Positions 1 through 9,548 of a DNA stretch of 64,000 nt are shown here, one piece after another; positions within the stretch are counted from its first letter, which is position 1, and each line of letters starts with the position of its first letter. The DNA lies in contig NZ_MLAQ01000010.1 in NCBI RefSeq assembly GCF_002272895.1, positions 21,950-85,949 of the forward strand, given 5' to 3'. Under the pieces are notes generated by a model. That model saw nothing but the letters and a program-made list of their open reading frames with translations, was not told where the DNA came from and did no database searches. The DNA comes from Helicobacter sp. 12S02232-10. GTDB taxonomy: Bacteria; Campylobacterota; Campylobacteria; Campylobacterales; Helicobacteraceae. Position numbers and translations under genes: made by a program.

Positions 1-113
1 ATTTTTATCAAAAACACAATTATATCGAAGAAGGAAAACTGCTAGATTTTGTTTGCCAAAATAGCACATATCTCAACGTTTGTCTTTATGCCAAAAGGAA
101 TCCTTATGAATAG
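1..113 (+). CDS. C-terminal end of a GNAT acetyltransferase, probably PseH (partial)
   Basis: The window opens inside a reading frame that begins at base 3 and stops with TAG at 111-113; about 36 residues are visible, containing the stretch NYIEEGKLLDFV and ending LYAKRNPYE. The charged, aromatic tail looks like the end of a GNAT fold. The frame overlaps the start of pseI by 8 bases, which suggests translational coupling. In Helicobacter and Campylobacter, PseH (the N-acetyltransferase of pseudaminic acid synthesis) commonly sits next to pseI. The PseH name is inferred from context, since too little sequence is present to show the acetyl-CoA site. Confidence 0.55.
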   Translation, partial: FYQKHNYIEEGKLLDFVCQNSTYLNVCLYAKRNPYE

Positions 114-1119
114 GCCTATGATCGTTGCAGAACTAAGTGCCAACCACAATCAAGACTTAAATATTGCAAAAAAATCCGTTTTAAGTATCAAAGAATGCGG
201 TGCAGATGCCATCAAACTCCAAACTTATACACCTGAATGCTTAACATTAAATGCCAAAAATCAATATTTTCAAATCAACTCAGGCACTTTATGGGATGGT
301 ACAACCCTCTATGAACTTTATGAAAAAGCCTACACACCTTGGGAATGGCATCAAGAACTTTTTGATCTAGCAAGAAATATCGGACTAAAAATCTTTAGTT
401 CGCCTTTCAGCTTAAAAGCACTAGAATTTTTAGAGTCTCTAAAATGCCCGATGTATAAAATTGCAAGCTTTGAGATCACAGATACGGATCTGATTTATCA
501 CACTGCCAAGACTACCAAACCCATCATTATTTCAACAGGAATTGCTACAGAAGATGAAATAAAAGAAGCACTCAAAGCTTGCAAAGAAGCAAAAAATCAA
601 GATATCACATTGCTTCAATGCACGAGTTCTTATCCGGCATCCATAGAAGATGCCAATCTACTCTCAATGCCTGAACTCGGTAAAAAATACGGTGTCAAAT
701 ATGGATTATCTGATCACACAAAAGGCTATTTATCCCCGATCATTGCGACAAGTCTAGGGGCTTCAATGATAGAAAAACATTTTATTTTAGACAAATCTTT
801 AGGGGGACCTGATTGTGCTTTTAGTATGGACGCAAACGAATTTAAAGAAATGGTTGCACAAATTAATCTTTGCATATCAGCACTTGGAGAAGCCAATCCC
901 AAAACAGATCCTGAAGTATTAAAAAACCGACGAAAATTCGCCCGAAGCCTTTTTGTATGCCAAAACATCAAAAAAGGTCAAACACTCAATCACGAAAATA
1001 TCCGCTCTATCAGACCTGGTAATGGAATCCCTCCAAAACATCTCAAAAACATTATCGGTAAAAAAGCACTCAGAGATCTCCCATTTGGAAAACCGCTTCA
1101 ATTTGAAGATTTTATTTAA
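106..1119 (+). CDS. pseI: Pseudaminic acid synthase PseI (NeuB family)
   Basis: It condenses phosphoenolpyruvate with a 2,4-diacetamido-2,4,6-trideoxy hexose to make pseudaminic acid, the sugar that glycosylates Helicobacter flagellin. The 337-residue protein has the NeuB TIM barrel from about residue 1 to 260 (PMIVAELSANHNQDL at the start, KIASFEITD, GLSDHTKGY, MIEKHF) and a C-terminal SAF/antifreeze-like domain from about residue 275 (RSIRPGNGIPPKHL). The ATG at 106 is preferred over an upstream in-frame start at 49: AAAAGGA precedes it at a proper distance and the NeuB fold begins right after it. It overlaps the preceding acetyltransferase-like frame by 8 bases. Length matches the family. 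The legionaminic/sialic branch of NeuB cannot be fully excluded, but flagellated Helicobacter context favours PseI. Confidence 0.9.
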   Translation: MNRPMIVAELSANHNQDLNIAKKSVLSIKECGADAIKLQTYTPECLTLNAKNQYFQINSGTLWDGTTLYELYEKAYTPWEWHQELFDLARNIGLKIFSSPFSLKALEFLESLKCPMYKIASFEITDTDLIYHTAKTTKPIIISTGIATEDEIKEALKACKEAKNQDITLLQCTSSYPASIEDANLLSMPELGKKYGVKYGLSDHTKGYLSPIIATSLGASMIEKHFILDKSLGGPDCAFSMDANEFKEMVAQINLCISALGEANPKTDPEVLKNRRKFARSLFVCQNIKKGQTLNHENIRSIRPGNGIPPKHLKNIIGKKALRDLPFGKPLQFEDFI

Positions 1120-1564
1120 TCTTCTGGCATTTTTGACAAATCACAAAAAGTTTCATATTATGACTGATAAGCTTAGCAGAATACTTTTGGGCAACCTTGA
1201 TTTGTCTGTCTTCTATTTCAGAATCTACAAATTCAATAATCTCTCCGCAATGCAAACAAATGATATGGTCGTGATGCTCTTTTGCTGCAATTTCATATCT
1301 TCTGCCACTTTTATCAGCTTCCAAAGCGGTAATAAAATTCTCTTTTTCCAAAAAACTCAATATTCTATAGACTGAAGAAATGCTAGTCGTTCTGTCTTTA
1401 ACCTTTACTTCAGAAGCAATTTCTTCAGGACTTAAATGAGTACCGCTTTTATAAAGAACTGCAAGAATTTCCTCTCTTTGTTTGGAATTTTTCAAGCCAT
1501 TCTTCTTAATCGATGACCTCAGCCTGTCTAATATGGATTCTAGTGTCTCCAATCTGTTGTTCAT
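1112..1564 (-). CDS. fur: Ferric uptake regulator Fur
   Basis: This is an iron-responsive transcription regulator of 150 residues. It shows the Fur layout: N-terminal winged helix (GLKNSKQREEILAVLYKSG, then SISSVYRILSFLEKE), a hinge, and a metal-binding dimerisation domain with EHHDHIICLHCG and the C-terminal pair CQKC. The N-terminal extension RLETLESILDRLR is typical of the H. pylori protein. An upstream GTG at 1591 would add nine residues, but the ATG at 1564 has GAGG six bases before it and gives the usual length. It is convergent with pseI, and the 3' ends overlap by 8 bases. A second Fur-family gene at 41.4 kb looks like PerR, so this one is the iron regulator. Confidence 0.93.
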   Translation of the reverse strand: MNNRLETLESILDRLRSSIKKNGLKNSKQREEILAVLYKSGTHLSPEEIASEVKVKDRTTSISSVYRILSFLEKENFITALEADKSGRRYEIAAKEHHDHIICLHCGEIIEFVDSEIEDRQIKVAQKYSAKLISHNMKLFVICQKCQKIK

Positions 1565-1704
1565 ATCAAACCTCAATTTTAAAATTTTCACTAAATTACG
1601 ACGCTATTTTCTATTTTACTCTTAATTTGGATATATTTTTGTAAAACTAACACTGAATCTATTGAATCTTATGTAATTTTAATAAATTATTGGGTAAAAA
1701 TCAA

Positions 1705-1710
1705 TATAAT
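1705..1710 (+). promoter_or_regulatory. Probable -10 element of tlpD
   Basis: A perfect TATAAT lies 37 bases before the tlpD start codon, with no convincing -35, as is usual for Helicobacter housekeeping promoters. A transcript starting about seven bases downstream would have a short leader with the GAGGTG ribosome site. The shared fur/tlpD intergenic region (1565-1746) should also contain the divergent fur promoter, which I could not place with confidence. Confidence 0.45.
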
Positions 1711-1746
1711 ATTTTGAAAAATTAACAAAGCAACGAGGTGAATATA

Positions 1747-3075
1747 ATGTTTGGAAGTAGCAAAAACTCTCAATTTCAATTGGCTCAAAAAGATGCTGAA
1801 ATCGATCAGCTCAAAAAACAAGCAGAAATCTACAGATCACTGGCAGAATTTTCTCTCAAAGAAATTGTGATTGGCATTAAAAACGGAAAAGTGGTCTTTA
1901 GAAACGAAAATGCTTCAAAGATTTCCAATCCTGATGAAATCATTCTAAATCTCAAAGAAGGTATCAGCAATCTTTCGATCAAAAATCGCAGTTTTGAGGT
2001 TAAAAGCAAAAATATCGAAGGCACAATTTATTACACACTGCTTGAAGTCGAATCTGTGTTTGACAAAGAAAACGGGCTAGATCTTTTCCAAACTTATCAC
2101 AAAAGCCTCAAAGATGGTCTAACTGAAGCTCAAAACTCATTTCAAAATATTCTTACTGATAGTAAAAATATCCTAGAAAAAGCTGCCGAAGCTGAAAAAA
2201 ATGGTGTTCAAGGCTTGGATGCAAGTTTGAAAGCTTCTCAAAACGTCAATAATCTCTATGAAAAAATGCAAAATGCAATTATGTTGGTCAATTCCCTCAC
2301 GCAACGCAGCAACGAAATCACCAACGTTATTTCATTGATTGATGATATTGCTGAACAAACCAATCTTTTAGCGCTTAATGCTGCTATTGAGGCAGCTAGA
2401 GCCGGAGAACACGGCAGAGGTTTTGCAGTCGTAGCCGATGAAGTCAGAAAGCTCGCTGAAAAAACTCAAAAAGCTACCAAAGAAATAGCCATCGTAGTCA
2501 AATCAATGCAACAAGAAGCCAGTGATATCCAAACAAGCACCGATGAAACAAATCATATTACTGAAGAAGTAAAAGGGAGTATTGATGAAATTTATCAAAT
2601 GGTTGATTCTCTCAAAGATGGCGCCCAACTTGCAAAATATGCGATCTACAATTCAAATAATAGAATCTTTTGTGCATTGGCCAAAATCGATCACACCGTG
2701 TATAAAAATAATCTTTATGCCTTGCTATTTAAAATATCTGACTCTTTCAATCAAGTCCAACATCAAAATTGCCGCTTGGGCAAATGGTATTTTGAAGGCG
2801 ATGGTAAAAAACACTTTGCCTCTACACAAGGCTACAAAAACCTTGACAATTTCCATGCTGCAGTCCATACAGAAGCAAATGCTTTGGCAAAAGCACTTTT
2901 GGACAGCTCAAGTGTTCCATCTAAAAATTTCATCGATCAAAAAGTATCTTCAATGGAAAGTGGCAGTCTTGGCGTTATGAAAAGTATTGATGAAATGTTA
3001 GTTGAAAAACAAGATGACATCAACAAAAATATGCAAAATGTACTAAACAAACAAAAACAATCTCAAGATGTTTGA
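1747..3075 (+). CDS. tlpD: Cytosolic methyl-accepting chemotaxis protein TlpD with CZB zinc domain
   Basis: This is a 442-residue soluble chemoreceptor with no transmembrane segment or signal peptide. It has an N-terminal coiled coil, the conserved MCP signalling hairpin ([20 protein letters not shown], then [16 protein letters not shown]) around residues 200-245, and a C-terminal CZB domain. The CZB zinc ligands are visible as the His of KIDHTVY, the Cys of NCRLGKWYF and the two His of [10 protein letters not shown]. pylori TlpD senses oxidative stress, energy state or hypochlorite through this domain. The ATG at 1747 is preferred over an in-frame GTG at 1738 because that GTG is part of the GAGGTG ribosome site. 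It overlaps bioF by 8 bases, so the two are probably co-transcribed. Confidence 0.93.
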   Translation: MFGSSKNSQFQLAQKDAEIDQLKKQAEIYRSLAEFSLKEIVIGIKNGKVVFRNENASKISNPDEIILNLKEGISNLSIKNRSFEVKSKNIEGTIYYTLLEVESVFDKENGLDLFQTYHKSLKDGLTEAQNSFQNILTDSKNILEKAAEAEKNGVQGLDASLKASQNVNNLYEKMQNAIMLVNSLTQRSNEITNVISLIDDIAEQTNLLALNAAIEAARAGEHGRGFAVVADEVRKLAEKTQKATKEIAIVVKSMQQEASDIQTSTDETNHITEEVKGSIDEIYQMVDSLKDGAQLAKYAIYNSNNRIFCALAKIDHTVYKNNLYALLFKISDSFNQVQHQNCRLGKWYFEGDGKKHFASTQGYKNLDNFHAAVHTEANALAKALLDSSSVPSKNFIDQKVSSMESGSLGVMKSIDEMLVEKQDDINKNMQNVLNKQKQSQDV

Positions 3076-4165
3076 TAAAGAAATTGCTGCAATCAAACAT
3101 TCTAATCTCTATCGCGAACGCAAAATCTTTAAAAATACGCTAAAAGATTTTGCCTCTAATGATTATCTTGGTCTTTCTCAAAAAAAGAATCTTGCAAAAA
3201 AAGCTTTTAAGCTTCTTGAAAAACAACCAAGCCATTCTCCTAAAGCTTCCCTTTTAGTTAATGGCTATTCTCCTTTACACCGCACTCTTGAATCAAAACT
3301 TTGCGCACTCAACGGATTTGAAGACGGTGTGATTTTAGGAAGCGGATTTTTAGGAAATATCGCACTTTTTGATGCCCTCATACGCAAAAACGATAAAATA
3401 TATATTGATGAAAAATACCACGCCAGCGGGATTTATGCTGCAAAAAATCTCGGGGAAAAAGCCATATATTTCAAACACAATGATCCACAAGATCTCCTAA
3501 AAACAATTCAATCTTCCCCTCCAAAGGGCAGAATTATTATTGCTATTGAAGGCGTATATTCTATGGATGGAGATATTGCCGATAAAGCATTTGCCCAAAT
3601 CGCTATTTCAAAAAATGCTCTCTTAATCGTAGATGAAGCCCATAGCACAGGGAGTATCGGCGAAAATCTATTGGGATACTTCGACCACTATCATATCCCC
3701 ATCCAACCCAACTTTATCAAAATGGGAACATTTTCAAAGGCCTATGGAAGCTATGGAGCATACATACTTGCCAACAAACAAATTATCAACTTCTTGTGCA
3801 ACCGCTCAAAAAGCATTATTTATACGACTGCTCTTTCTATATTTGACACTGCCTTAGCTCTAATCAATCTAGAATATATTCAAAAAAATAAGCAAGCCCT
3901 GATTGAAAAAATTCAATCCCATAAAGCAGTAGTTCAAGAAATTTTGGGCTTTTTTCCTCAATCTCAAATTCTCATTATTCCCTTCAAAAATACGCAAGAA
4001 ATGCAAAAAACGCATCAAAAACTTCAGGATAAAAAAATTTTAGTCGGAGCCATCAGAAAACCGACGGTCAAACAACCGATATTACGAATTGTTTTATCAA
4101 TAAAAAATTCTCCCAAACAAACAAAAAAATTGTGTAAAATAATCAAAAAATCTCAAGGTTTATGA
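3068..4165 (+). CDS. bioF: 8-amino-7-oxononanoate synthase (biotin synthesis)
   Basis: This PLP-dependent alpha-oxoamine synthase of 365 residues joins pimeloyl thioester and alanine in biotin synthesis. Visible are [11 protein letters not shown] near the start, the glycine-rich [19 protein letters not shown] (the Asp that holds the pyridine nitrogen) and the Schiff-base lysine in [15 protein letters not shown]. The gene lies between tlpD and a class A PBP, as in H. pylori from memory. It overlaps both neighbours by a few bases (ATGA overlap downstream). KBL (2-amino-3-ketobutyrate ligase) is the main alternative within this fold, but the genome context and length favour BioF. Confidence 0.85.
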   Translation: MFDKEIAAIKHSNLYRERKIFKNTLKDFASNDYLGLSQKKNLAKKAFKLLEKQPSHSPKASLLVNGYSPLHRTLESKLCALNGFEDGVILGSGFLGNIALFDALIRKNDKIYIDEKYHASGIYAAKNLGEKAIYFKHNDPQDLLKTIQSSPPKGRIIIAIEGVYSMDGDIADKAFAQIAISKNALLIVDEAHSTGSIGENLLGYFDHYHIPIQPNFIKMGTFSKAYGSYGAYILANKQIINFLCNRSKSIIYTTALSIFDTALALINLEYIQKNKQALIEKIQSHKAVVQEILGFFPQSQILIIPFKNTQEMQKTHQKLQDKKILVGAIRKPTVKQPILRIVLSIKNSPKQTKKLCKIIKKSQGL

Positions 4166-6144
4166 TGCTCAAAAAAATTATTATATTTATTCTAGGAATT
4201 TTTGTTTTATCCATTGCTGTCTATATAGGAATGTTGTGGATGGACTTAAGACAAGATGTTACTAAAATCAAAAACTACCAACCCCAACTTGCAACACAGA
4301 TTTTTGATCGAAAAGACCGCTTGATAGCCAATATATACGATACAGAGTTTCGATTTTATGCTCATTTTGATGAAATTCCCCCCAAAATGATTGAAGCACT
4401 TTTAGCCGTAGAGGATACGCTTTATTTTGAACACGAAGGTATCAATTATGATGCCATCATACGCGCAATGATCAAAAATATTAAAAATGGCAAATATGTC
4501 GAAGGAGGAAGCACTCTTACCCAACAGCTCATTAAAAATATGGTTCTTACGCGCGATAAAACCCTATCTCGAAAAATAAAAGAAGCGTTGCTATCTATCC
4601 AGATTGAACAAACTTTGACAAAAGAAGAAATTTTGGAAAGATATTTCAATCAAACATTTTTTGGTCACGGTTATTATGGAGTAAAAACAGCTTCTATGGG
4701 TTATTTCAAAAAGCCTCTCAACCATTTAAGTCTTAAAGAAATTGCTATGATTGTAGCCCTTCCAAGAGCTCCAAGTTTTTATGACCCTACAAAAAATCTA
4801 GACTTCTCTTTAAGTCGAGCCAACAATATCATTAATAGAATGCATAATTTAGGATGGATCAGCAAGGAGGAATTTCAAAAAGCTATAGCTGAAATCCCAC
4901 GTGTCTATAACCAAACCCTTACTCAAAATGCAGCTCCTTATGTAACTGATGAAGTTTTAAAACAACTTAGCAATATTCAAGATATCAAGACTGGTGGCTA
5001 TAAAATCAAGTTAAGCATTGATTTGGATTACCAAAGAATTGCCCAAGAAGCGCTCAAATTTGGCTATGAAAATATTAAAACAAGATTAAATAAAAATAAA
5101 TCACATCCATCTCCAGAAGAAGAACTCACCGATTATGATTCCTTAAATGGGGCAATGGTAGCTACAGATACAAAAACTGGGAAAATTCTCGCACTTGTAG
5201 GGGGAATCGATCATAATAAAAGTGCTTTCAATCGGGCTACTCAAGCAAGAAGACAGCTTGGAAGCAGTATCAAACCCTTTATCTATCAAATCGCTTTTGA
5301 CAGCGGGTATTCAACTGCTACCACCGTTCCTGACGTAGCTAGAAGCTTTAATAAAAACTACAATACCAATCAAGCAGATAAAGAAGATGAATATTGGAGA
5401 CCCAATAATTTTTCCAAAAGCTTTAAAGGTCTTGTAACACTTAAAGAAGCTTTAAGCCATTCGCTCAACCTAGCTACCATTAATCTCGTCGAAATGGTAG
5501 GCTTTGATAAAATCTACGCTCAACTCCAAGACTACGGATTTAAAAATGTTCCCAAAGATATGTCTATTATCCTTGGAAGTTTTGGTATTTCGCCTTTAGA
5601 TGCAGCCAAAGAATATTCGATTTTTTCAAATTACGGAACGATAGTGCAACCCACTTTGATCGAAAGTATCGCCGACAATAAAGGAAATACTAAAATATTT
5701 GAACCGATAGAAGTTAAAAAAGTCACTTCCGCAGAACAAGCTTTCTTAACCGTATCCATTTTAAAAGAAGTCGTCTCAAATGGCACAGGCAGGCGCGCTA
5801 AAGTCAAAGGCATAGAGATAGCAGGAAAAACAGGGACAACAAACAATAACGTTGATGCGTGGTTTTCAGGTTTTACGCCCTCTATTCAAGCCATCATTTG
5901 GTTTGGAAGAGATGATAATACCCCTATTGGACCTAGAGAATCTGGCGGTATCGTCTCTCCCCCCGTATTTGCATATTTTATGAAGAATGTCCTTAAGATT
6001 GATCCAGGATTAAAACGAAAATTTGATATTCCTGAAGGTGTCGCAAAAAAAACAATCAATGGAAGCGAATACTACTATACTCAAACTTCTAAACTCCCTG
6101 TCAATAAATCTCAAGATAGTATTGATGAAAAATTACTGTTTTAA
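4162..6144 (+). CDS. pbp1A: Class A penicillin-binding protein 1A
   Basis: This bifunctional peptidoglycan glycosyltransferase/transpeptidase has 660 residues and is anchored by one N-terminal membrane helix (about residues 5-25). The glycosyltransferase motifs are present: EDTLYFEHEGINYDA and GGSTLTQQLIKN. The transpeptidase motifs are all present: SxxK in RRQLGSSIKPF, SxN in SHSLNLAT and KTG in AGKTGTTNN. The protein acts on the outer face of the inner membrane during wall elongation and is a main beta-lactam target in Helicobacter. The start overlaps the bioF stop (ATGA), with AAGG just upstream. A second in-frame ATG follows immediately and could also be used. Confidence 0.93.
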   Translation: MMLKKIIIFILGIFVLSIAVYIGMLWMDLRQDVTKIKNYQPQLATQIFDRKDRLIANIYDTEFRFYAHFDEIPPKMIEALLAVEDTLYFEHEGINYDAIIRAMIKNIKNGKYVEGGSTLTQQLIKNMVLTRDKTLSRKIKEALLSIQIEQTLTKEEILERYFNQTFFGHGYYGVKTASMGYFKKPLNHLSLKEIAMIVALPRAPSFYDPTKNLDFSLSRANNIINRMHNLGWISKEEFQKAIAEIPRVYNQTLTQNAAPYVTDEVLKQLSNIQDIKTGGYKIKLSIDLDYQRIAQEALKFGYENIKTRLNKNKSHPSPEEELTDYDSLNGAMVATDTKTGKILALVGGIDHNKSAFNRATQARRQLGSSIKPFIYQIAFDSGYSTATTVPDVARSFNKNYNTNQADKEDEYWRPNNFSKSFKGLVTLKEALSHSLNLATINLVEMVGFDKIYAQLQDYGFKNVPKDMSIILGSFGISPLDAAKEYSIFSNYGTIVQPTLIESIADNKGNTKIFEPIEVKKVTSAEQAFLTVSILKEVVSNGTGRRAKVKGIEIAGKTGTTNNNVDAWFSGFTPSIQAIIWFGRDDNTPIGPRESGGIVSPPVFAYFMKNVLKIDPGLKRKFDIPEGVAKKTINGSEYYYTQTSKLPVNKSQDSIDEKLLF

Positions 6145-6224
6145 GAACAAACTTGGAATTAGCTTTAAATAGAAATTTACCTAAAACTAGCTAGAATTTC
6201 CACAATTCAATATAGAGGTGAGCA

Positions 6225-6776
6225 ATGAAACTAAAACTAGCCCATATACCCCACGTAGCCAACAAAATCGCATTAGACATTGCCAACTCCAATCTATTGG
6301 AACTCAAAGTCCCGATAGAAAACGTGGCAAATTTGGCTAAAAAAATCTTGGAAGACGACATCAAGAGGGAATTAGAAATTGATCAAAAAGCTAAAAACCT
6401 ATTGGAAGAAAATCTAGATGAAATTGAATTTATGCGTGCAGATGAAAGGCAATTATTCTGGATGATCAAGCGTCAAATCGCTGAAAAAGAAAATTTTCTT
6501 TTGTCTTGGGAAGATAGATATAATGAACTCTCGCATAAAATACTTGATGAAATCAGTCTTGAAGGTTTTATTGAATTTAAAGTATCAGAAAATCTCATTA
6601 AAAATCTTATCTTTAAATCCATCGATACGTATTCAAAAATGTATGAAGAGATTGAAGAAGAAGTTGTTGAAAAAATAAAAAACTACAAAAGAAAACTTTT
6701 AGCAGGCACAGATGAATATGAATTGGTTTTTGAAAAGCTTTATGAAGAGGAACTCAAAAGAAAAGGGTTTTTATAA
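6225..6776 (+). CDS. DUF507 family protein
   Basis: The 183-residue charged protein, rich in Glu, Lys and Leu, has no signal peptide or membrane helix. It looks like the DUF507 family, a two-lobed alpha-helical protein of unknown function found across Campylobacterota and Aquificae. The two halves each begin with a KLxLAHIPHVANKIA-like or SENLIKNLIFKSI-like segment, giving an internal duplicated appearance. Its stop codon overlaps the carA start (TAATG), a linkage I also remember from H. pylori. No catalytic motif is seen, so no function is proposed. Confidence 0.75.
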   Translation: MKLKLAHIPHVANKIALDIANSNLLELKVPIENVANLAKKILEDDIKRELEIDQKAKNLLEENLDEIEFMRADERQLFWMIKRQIAEKENFLLSWEDRYNELSHKILDEISLEGFIEFKVSENLIKNLIFKSIDTYSKMYEEIEEEVVEKIKNYKRKLLAGTDEYELVFEKLYEEELKRKGFL

Positions 6777-7894
6777 TGCAAGACGTTTATCTTTATTTTG
6801 AAAATGGACTTTTTCTACAGGGAAAAAGTTTTGGAGCAGCAGGCACAAGCGTGGGTGAAGTCGTTTTCAATACATCAATGAGTGGCTATGAAGAAATCAT
6901 TACCGATCCGAGTTATGCAGGACAATTTATAATCTTTAGTATGCCCGAAATCGGCATTGTAGGAACAAACCCCTTAGATATGGAGTCAAGGGCAGGATTT
7001 TGCAAAGGCATTATCGTTCGCCATTACAATGAATTTCACTCAAATTTCAGATCCATAAACTCTTTAGACACTTTCTTAAAATCTCAAAATATACTAGGCA
7101 TAGCAGGTATTGATACAAGATCATTGATCAAAACTATCCGCAACAACGGCGCAATGATGATGATAGCATCGACAGAAATCTCAAACCAACAAGAATTAAA
7201 AAATAAGCTTGAAAAGTCTAAAAATATCCAAGAAATCAACTTAATGCCAGAAGTCTCTACAAAAACTCCCTACAAACACAAACACGGTGTATTTGATTTC
7301 AATACTTTTGAATATGCAACCCCCAAAACCCATAAAAAAATCATCGCAATTGATTTTGGCGCCAAGAGAAATATTTTAAATGAACTTTGTGCCGTCGGGC
7401 TTGAAGCAGAAGTAATGCCCCATAATTTTCAAGCCCTTGAAATCATTCAAAGATTCAAAAATGGAGAAATTCAAGGAGTTTTCCTGTCCAATGGTCCAGG
7501 CGATCCTTTGATGTTAAAAGATGAGGTCGAACAAATCAAACTCCTCATCGAAGCAAAAATCCCGATATTTGGAATTTGTTTGGGACACCAATTGCTCGCT
7601 ATAGCACACGGCTATGAAACTTATAAACTAAAATTCGGTCACCACGGCGGCAACCATCCGGTAAAAAACCTCATTACCCAAAGCGTAGAAATCACTGCTC
7701 AAAACCATAACTATTCTGTCCCTGAAGAAATCTCTCAAATTGCTGAAGTCACCCACAGAAATCTTTTTGATAATACGATTGAGGGAGTCAAATATAAACA
7801 TTCTCCGATATTTTCCGTCCAACATCATCCCGAAGCAAGTCCAGGACCCAAAGAATCCAATCATCTTTTCAAACAATTCGCAAATATGATTTAA
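6776..7894 (+). CDS. carA: Carbamoyl-phosphate synthase small subunit
   Basis: It supplies ammonia from glutamine to CarB for arginine and pyrimidine synthesis. The 372-residue protein has the CarA N-terminal domain (VGEVVFNTSMSGYEEIITDP) and a C-terminal class I glutamine amidotransferase domain. The catalytic triad is visible: Cys near residue 267 in FGICLGHQLLA, and His and Glu in QHHPEASPGP near residue 350. The oxyanion segment SNGPGDP is intact. carB is not in this window, which is normal for Helicobacter where carA and carB are unlinked. It is translationally coupled to the DUF507 gene. Confidence 0.95.
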   Translation: MQDVYLYFENGLFLQGKSFGAAGTSVGEVVFNTSMSGYEEIITDPSYAGQFIIFSMPEIGIVGTNPLDMESRAGFCKGIIVRHYNEFHSNFRSINSLDTFLKSQNILGIAGIDTRSLIKTIRNNGAMMMIASTEISNQQELKNKLEKSKNIQEINLMPEVSTKTPYKHKHGVFDFNTFEYATPKTHKKIIAIDFGAKRNILNELCAVGLEAEVMPHNFQALEIIQRFKNGEIQGVFLSNGPGDPLMLKDEVEQIKLLIEAKIPIFGICLGHQLLAIAHGYETYKLKFGHHGGNHPVKNLITQSVEITAQNHNYSVPEEISQIAEVTHRNLFDNTIEGVKYKHSPIFSVQHHPEASPGPKESNHLFKQFANMI

Positions 7895-8199
7895 ACCTTA
7901 ATATCTAAAATATGCGAGCTCTTTAAGGGGGTTTCCTCTTTGGATTCTTCAGACTTTGGATCTTTTGATTGTTTCTCTTTGGAATTTCCATAAAACCCGC
8001 CATTCCCTTGAGCATCAGGTTGAACGGCTTGAGAATCCTCTGTAGGACGAACTTCCCCAATAATTTTAAGCTTATCTTCAAATTCTTTATTCGTGATACT
8101 AATCAGATCACTTCTACTTATAGAATTAGCTTGCTGGACTGAACTTGCTTGAGTATTTTGATTGATATAAGTTACGTTACCGATAGGTGAAATCGCCAT
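7891..8199 (-). CDS. Small conserved hypothetical protein
   Basis: The 102-residue protein starts MAISPIGNVTYINQN and then becomes polar and probably disordered, rich in Ser, Gln, Lys and Glu. It has no signal peptide, membrane helix or cysteine. Its 3' end overlaps the carA stop by four bases on the opposite strand, and its start lies three bases after the end of rqcH, so it reads as the last gene of the nadK-recN-rqcH transcript. I recall similarly starting small proteins in Campylobacterota, sometimes near flagellar genes, but cannot assign a role. Confidence 0.6.
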   Translation of the reverse strand: MAISPIGNVTYINQNTQASSVQQANSISRSDLISITNKEFEDKLKIIGEVRPTEDSQAVQPDAQGNGGFYGNSKEKQSKDPKSEESKEETPLKSSHILDIKV

Positions 8200-8202
8200 T
8201 GT

Positions 8203-9540
8203 TCATCCTTGAAATGGTTTTTTATAATGGAAAGTTTGATGTTTTGCATAAATGACATTAGCGCCTTCAATAATTTTCACAAACTTTCTTTTAGTATAAT
8301 CGACACTAAAATTTCCTACTTGAATTGTATGCAATCCTACCAAAATTTCTCCAGCCTTATAAATTACTTCTTCATAAACCTTATTTTTACCGCAATGAAT
8401 GATCATATGCGAAGAAGGCACATCTCTGATGTGCATCCAAATATCATCGGCTTTGGCTTCTTCTAAAAGAGCTTGATTTTCCATCTTATTTCTTCCGATG
8501 GAAATTTTTATCCCCTCAATAAAAAATATTTCATATTTTGAAGGTATTTTTTTATTGGATTTTTTAGGTTCAAGGATGATCAAATCTTGTAACGCAGTTA
8601 TATTTTTAACATAAACAATCTCTTGATTCAAAAAACGAATCTTATCTTCAAGGTTTTGTATCTGCAAATGCGTATTTTTGGCTTTCTTAGCAAGCTTTTT
8701 TGACTGCAAAAACATCAAATTTGCACTCTCTTGGGGAGTTCTGCATTCCTTTGGCAAAGAAATATTTACTTCTTTGCCAAAAAAATCCTTGACTCTAATT
8801 TCTTGAGAAAAATTTTGAATATCCCCCAAATTAGCTAAAACAATGCCCGCGTTTTTTTTCAACTCATCAGCGCTTATTTGAAGCTCTTCTTCTTTTGGCA
8901 AAGCATCGAGGGTTTCTTGAAGTTTTTGAATTTTTTTTGAAATCTTATTGATTAGTATTTGCTTCTTAACTTCAAGATTTTTTTGCAATCTGTTTGAATA
9001 GGCGTTTTTAAGCATTTCAAATAATTCTATATCATTCAATTCCCTATCTTCTTGTTCCAATGCCCCAACAGGCTGTTCCAAAGGCTCCAAAAATTTGTTT
9101 ATACGCACTTCTCTAGAACTCTTATCTTGATTGATATGGCGTAAAGCCTCCAAAACAAATCCTTTTTCATCAAGAAGAATAACATTTGTATAGCGTCCTG
9201 TAAATTCAAATTGAATAAAAAAAGGTGTATTTTTATAAGCCCCACTTTGAAGACAAGAAATTTTTAAAATCCGATTGTTGCCATCTATCCAAACATCTGA
9301 AATCTTAGAACGTGCTGCCAATTTTTTGAGCATCACATCAAACGGCGCATTGTATTTTTTTGCACTCATAAGCAAACTTGGGGCTATAAACACATCGCTA
9401 GCACCCTTAGTCATATCCAAGTAAAAAACGCTGTCTTTGAATTCGATCTTAAATAAATTATCATCAACACGCTTTAAATTATAAATAAATTCTTGAGTGC
9501 TAAAAAACCTTGCAATATTTTTTAGCAACCATAATTTCAT
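8203..9540 (-). CDS. rqcH: NFACT-family ribosome rescue factor (RqcH/Rqc2 homologue)
   Basis: RqcH binds peptidyl-tRNA on stalled 50S subunits and adds alanine tails that mark the nascent chain for degradation. The 445-residue protein shows an NFACT-N domain (about 1-180), a charged coiled coil (about 190-330) and the NFACT-R domain near the C terminus, with DIWMHIRDVPSSHMII and VDYTKRKFVK as its signatures. It is shorter than the Firmicutes proteins (about 570 residues), as in other Helicobacter. Older annotation calls this family fibronectin-binding; there is no signal peptide or membrane anchor. It follows recN by eight bases in an apparent nadK-recN-rqcH operon. Confidence 0.85.
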   Translation of the reverse strand: MKLWLLKNIARFFSTQEFIYNLKRVDDNLFKIEFKDSVFYLDMTKGASDVFIAPSLLMSAKKYNAPFDVMLKKLAARSKISDVWIDGNNRILKISCLQSGAYKNTPFFIQFEFTGRYTNVILLDEKGFVLEALRHINQDKSSREVRINKFLEPLEQPVGALEQEDRELNDIELFEMLKNAYSNRLQKNLEVKKQILINKISKKIQKLQETLDALPKEEELQISADELKKNAGIVLANLGDIQNFSQEIRVKDFFGKEVNISLPKECRTPQESANLMFLQSKKLAKKAKNTHLQIQNLEDKIRFLNQEIVYVKNITALQDLIILEPKKSNKKIPSKYEIFFIEGIKISIGRNKMENQALLEEAKADDIWMHIRDVPSSHMIIHCGKNKVYEEVIYKAGEILVGLHTIQVGNFSVDYTKRKFVKIIEGANVIYAKHQTFHYKKPFQG

Positions 9541-9548
9541 TTTAATCC

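Noticed and set aside
1738..1746. GTG start for tlpD
   Set aside because: The GTG forms part of the GAGGTG ribosome site for the ATG at 1747.
8203..9540. Fibronectin-binding adhesin
   Set aside because: The older family name suggests a surface adhesin, but there is no signal peptide and the NFACT-R signature points to ribosome rescue.
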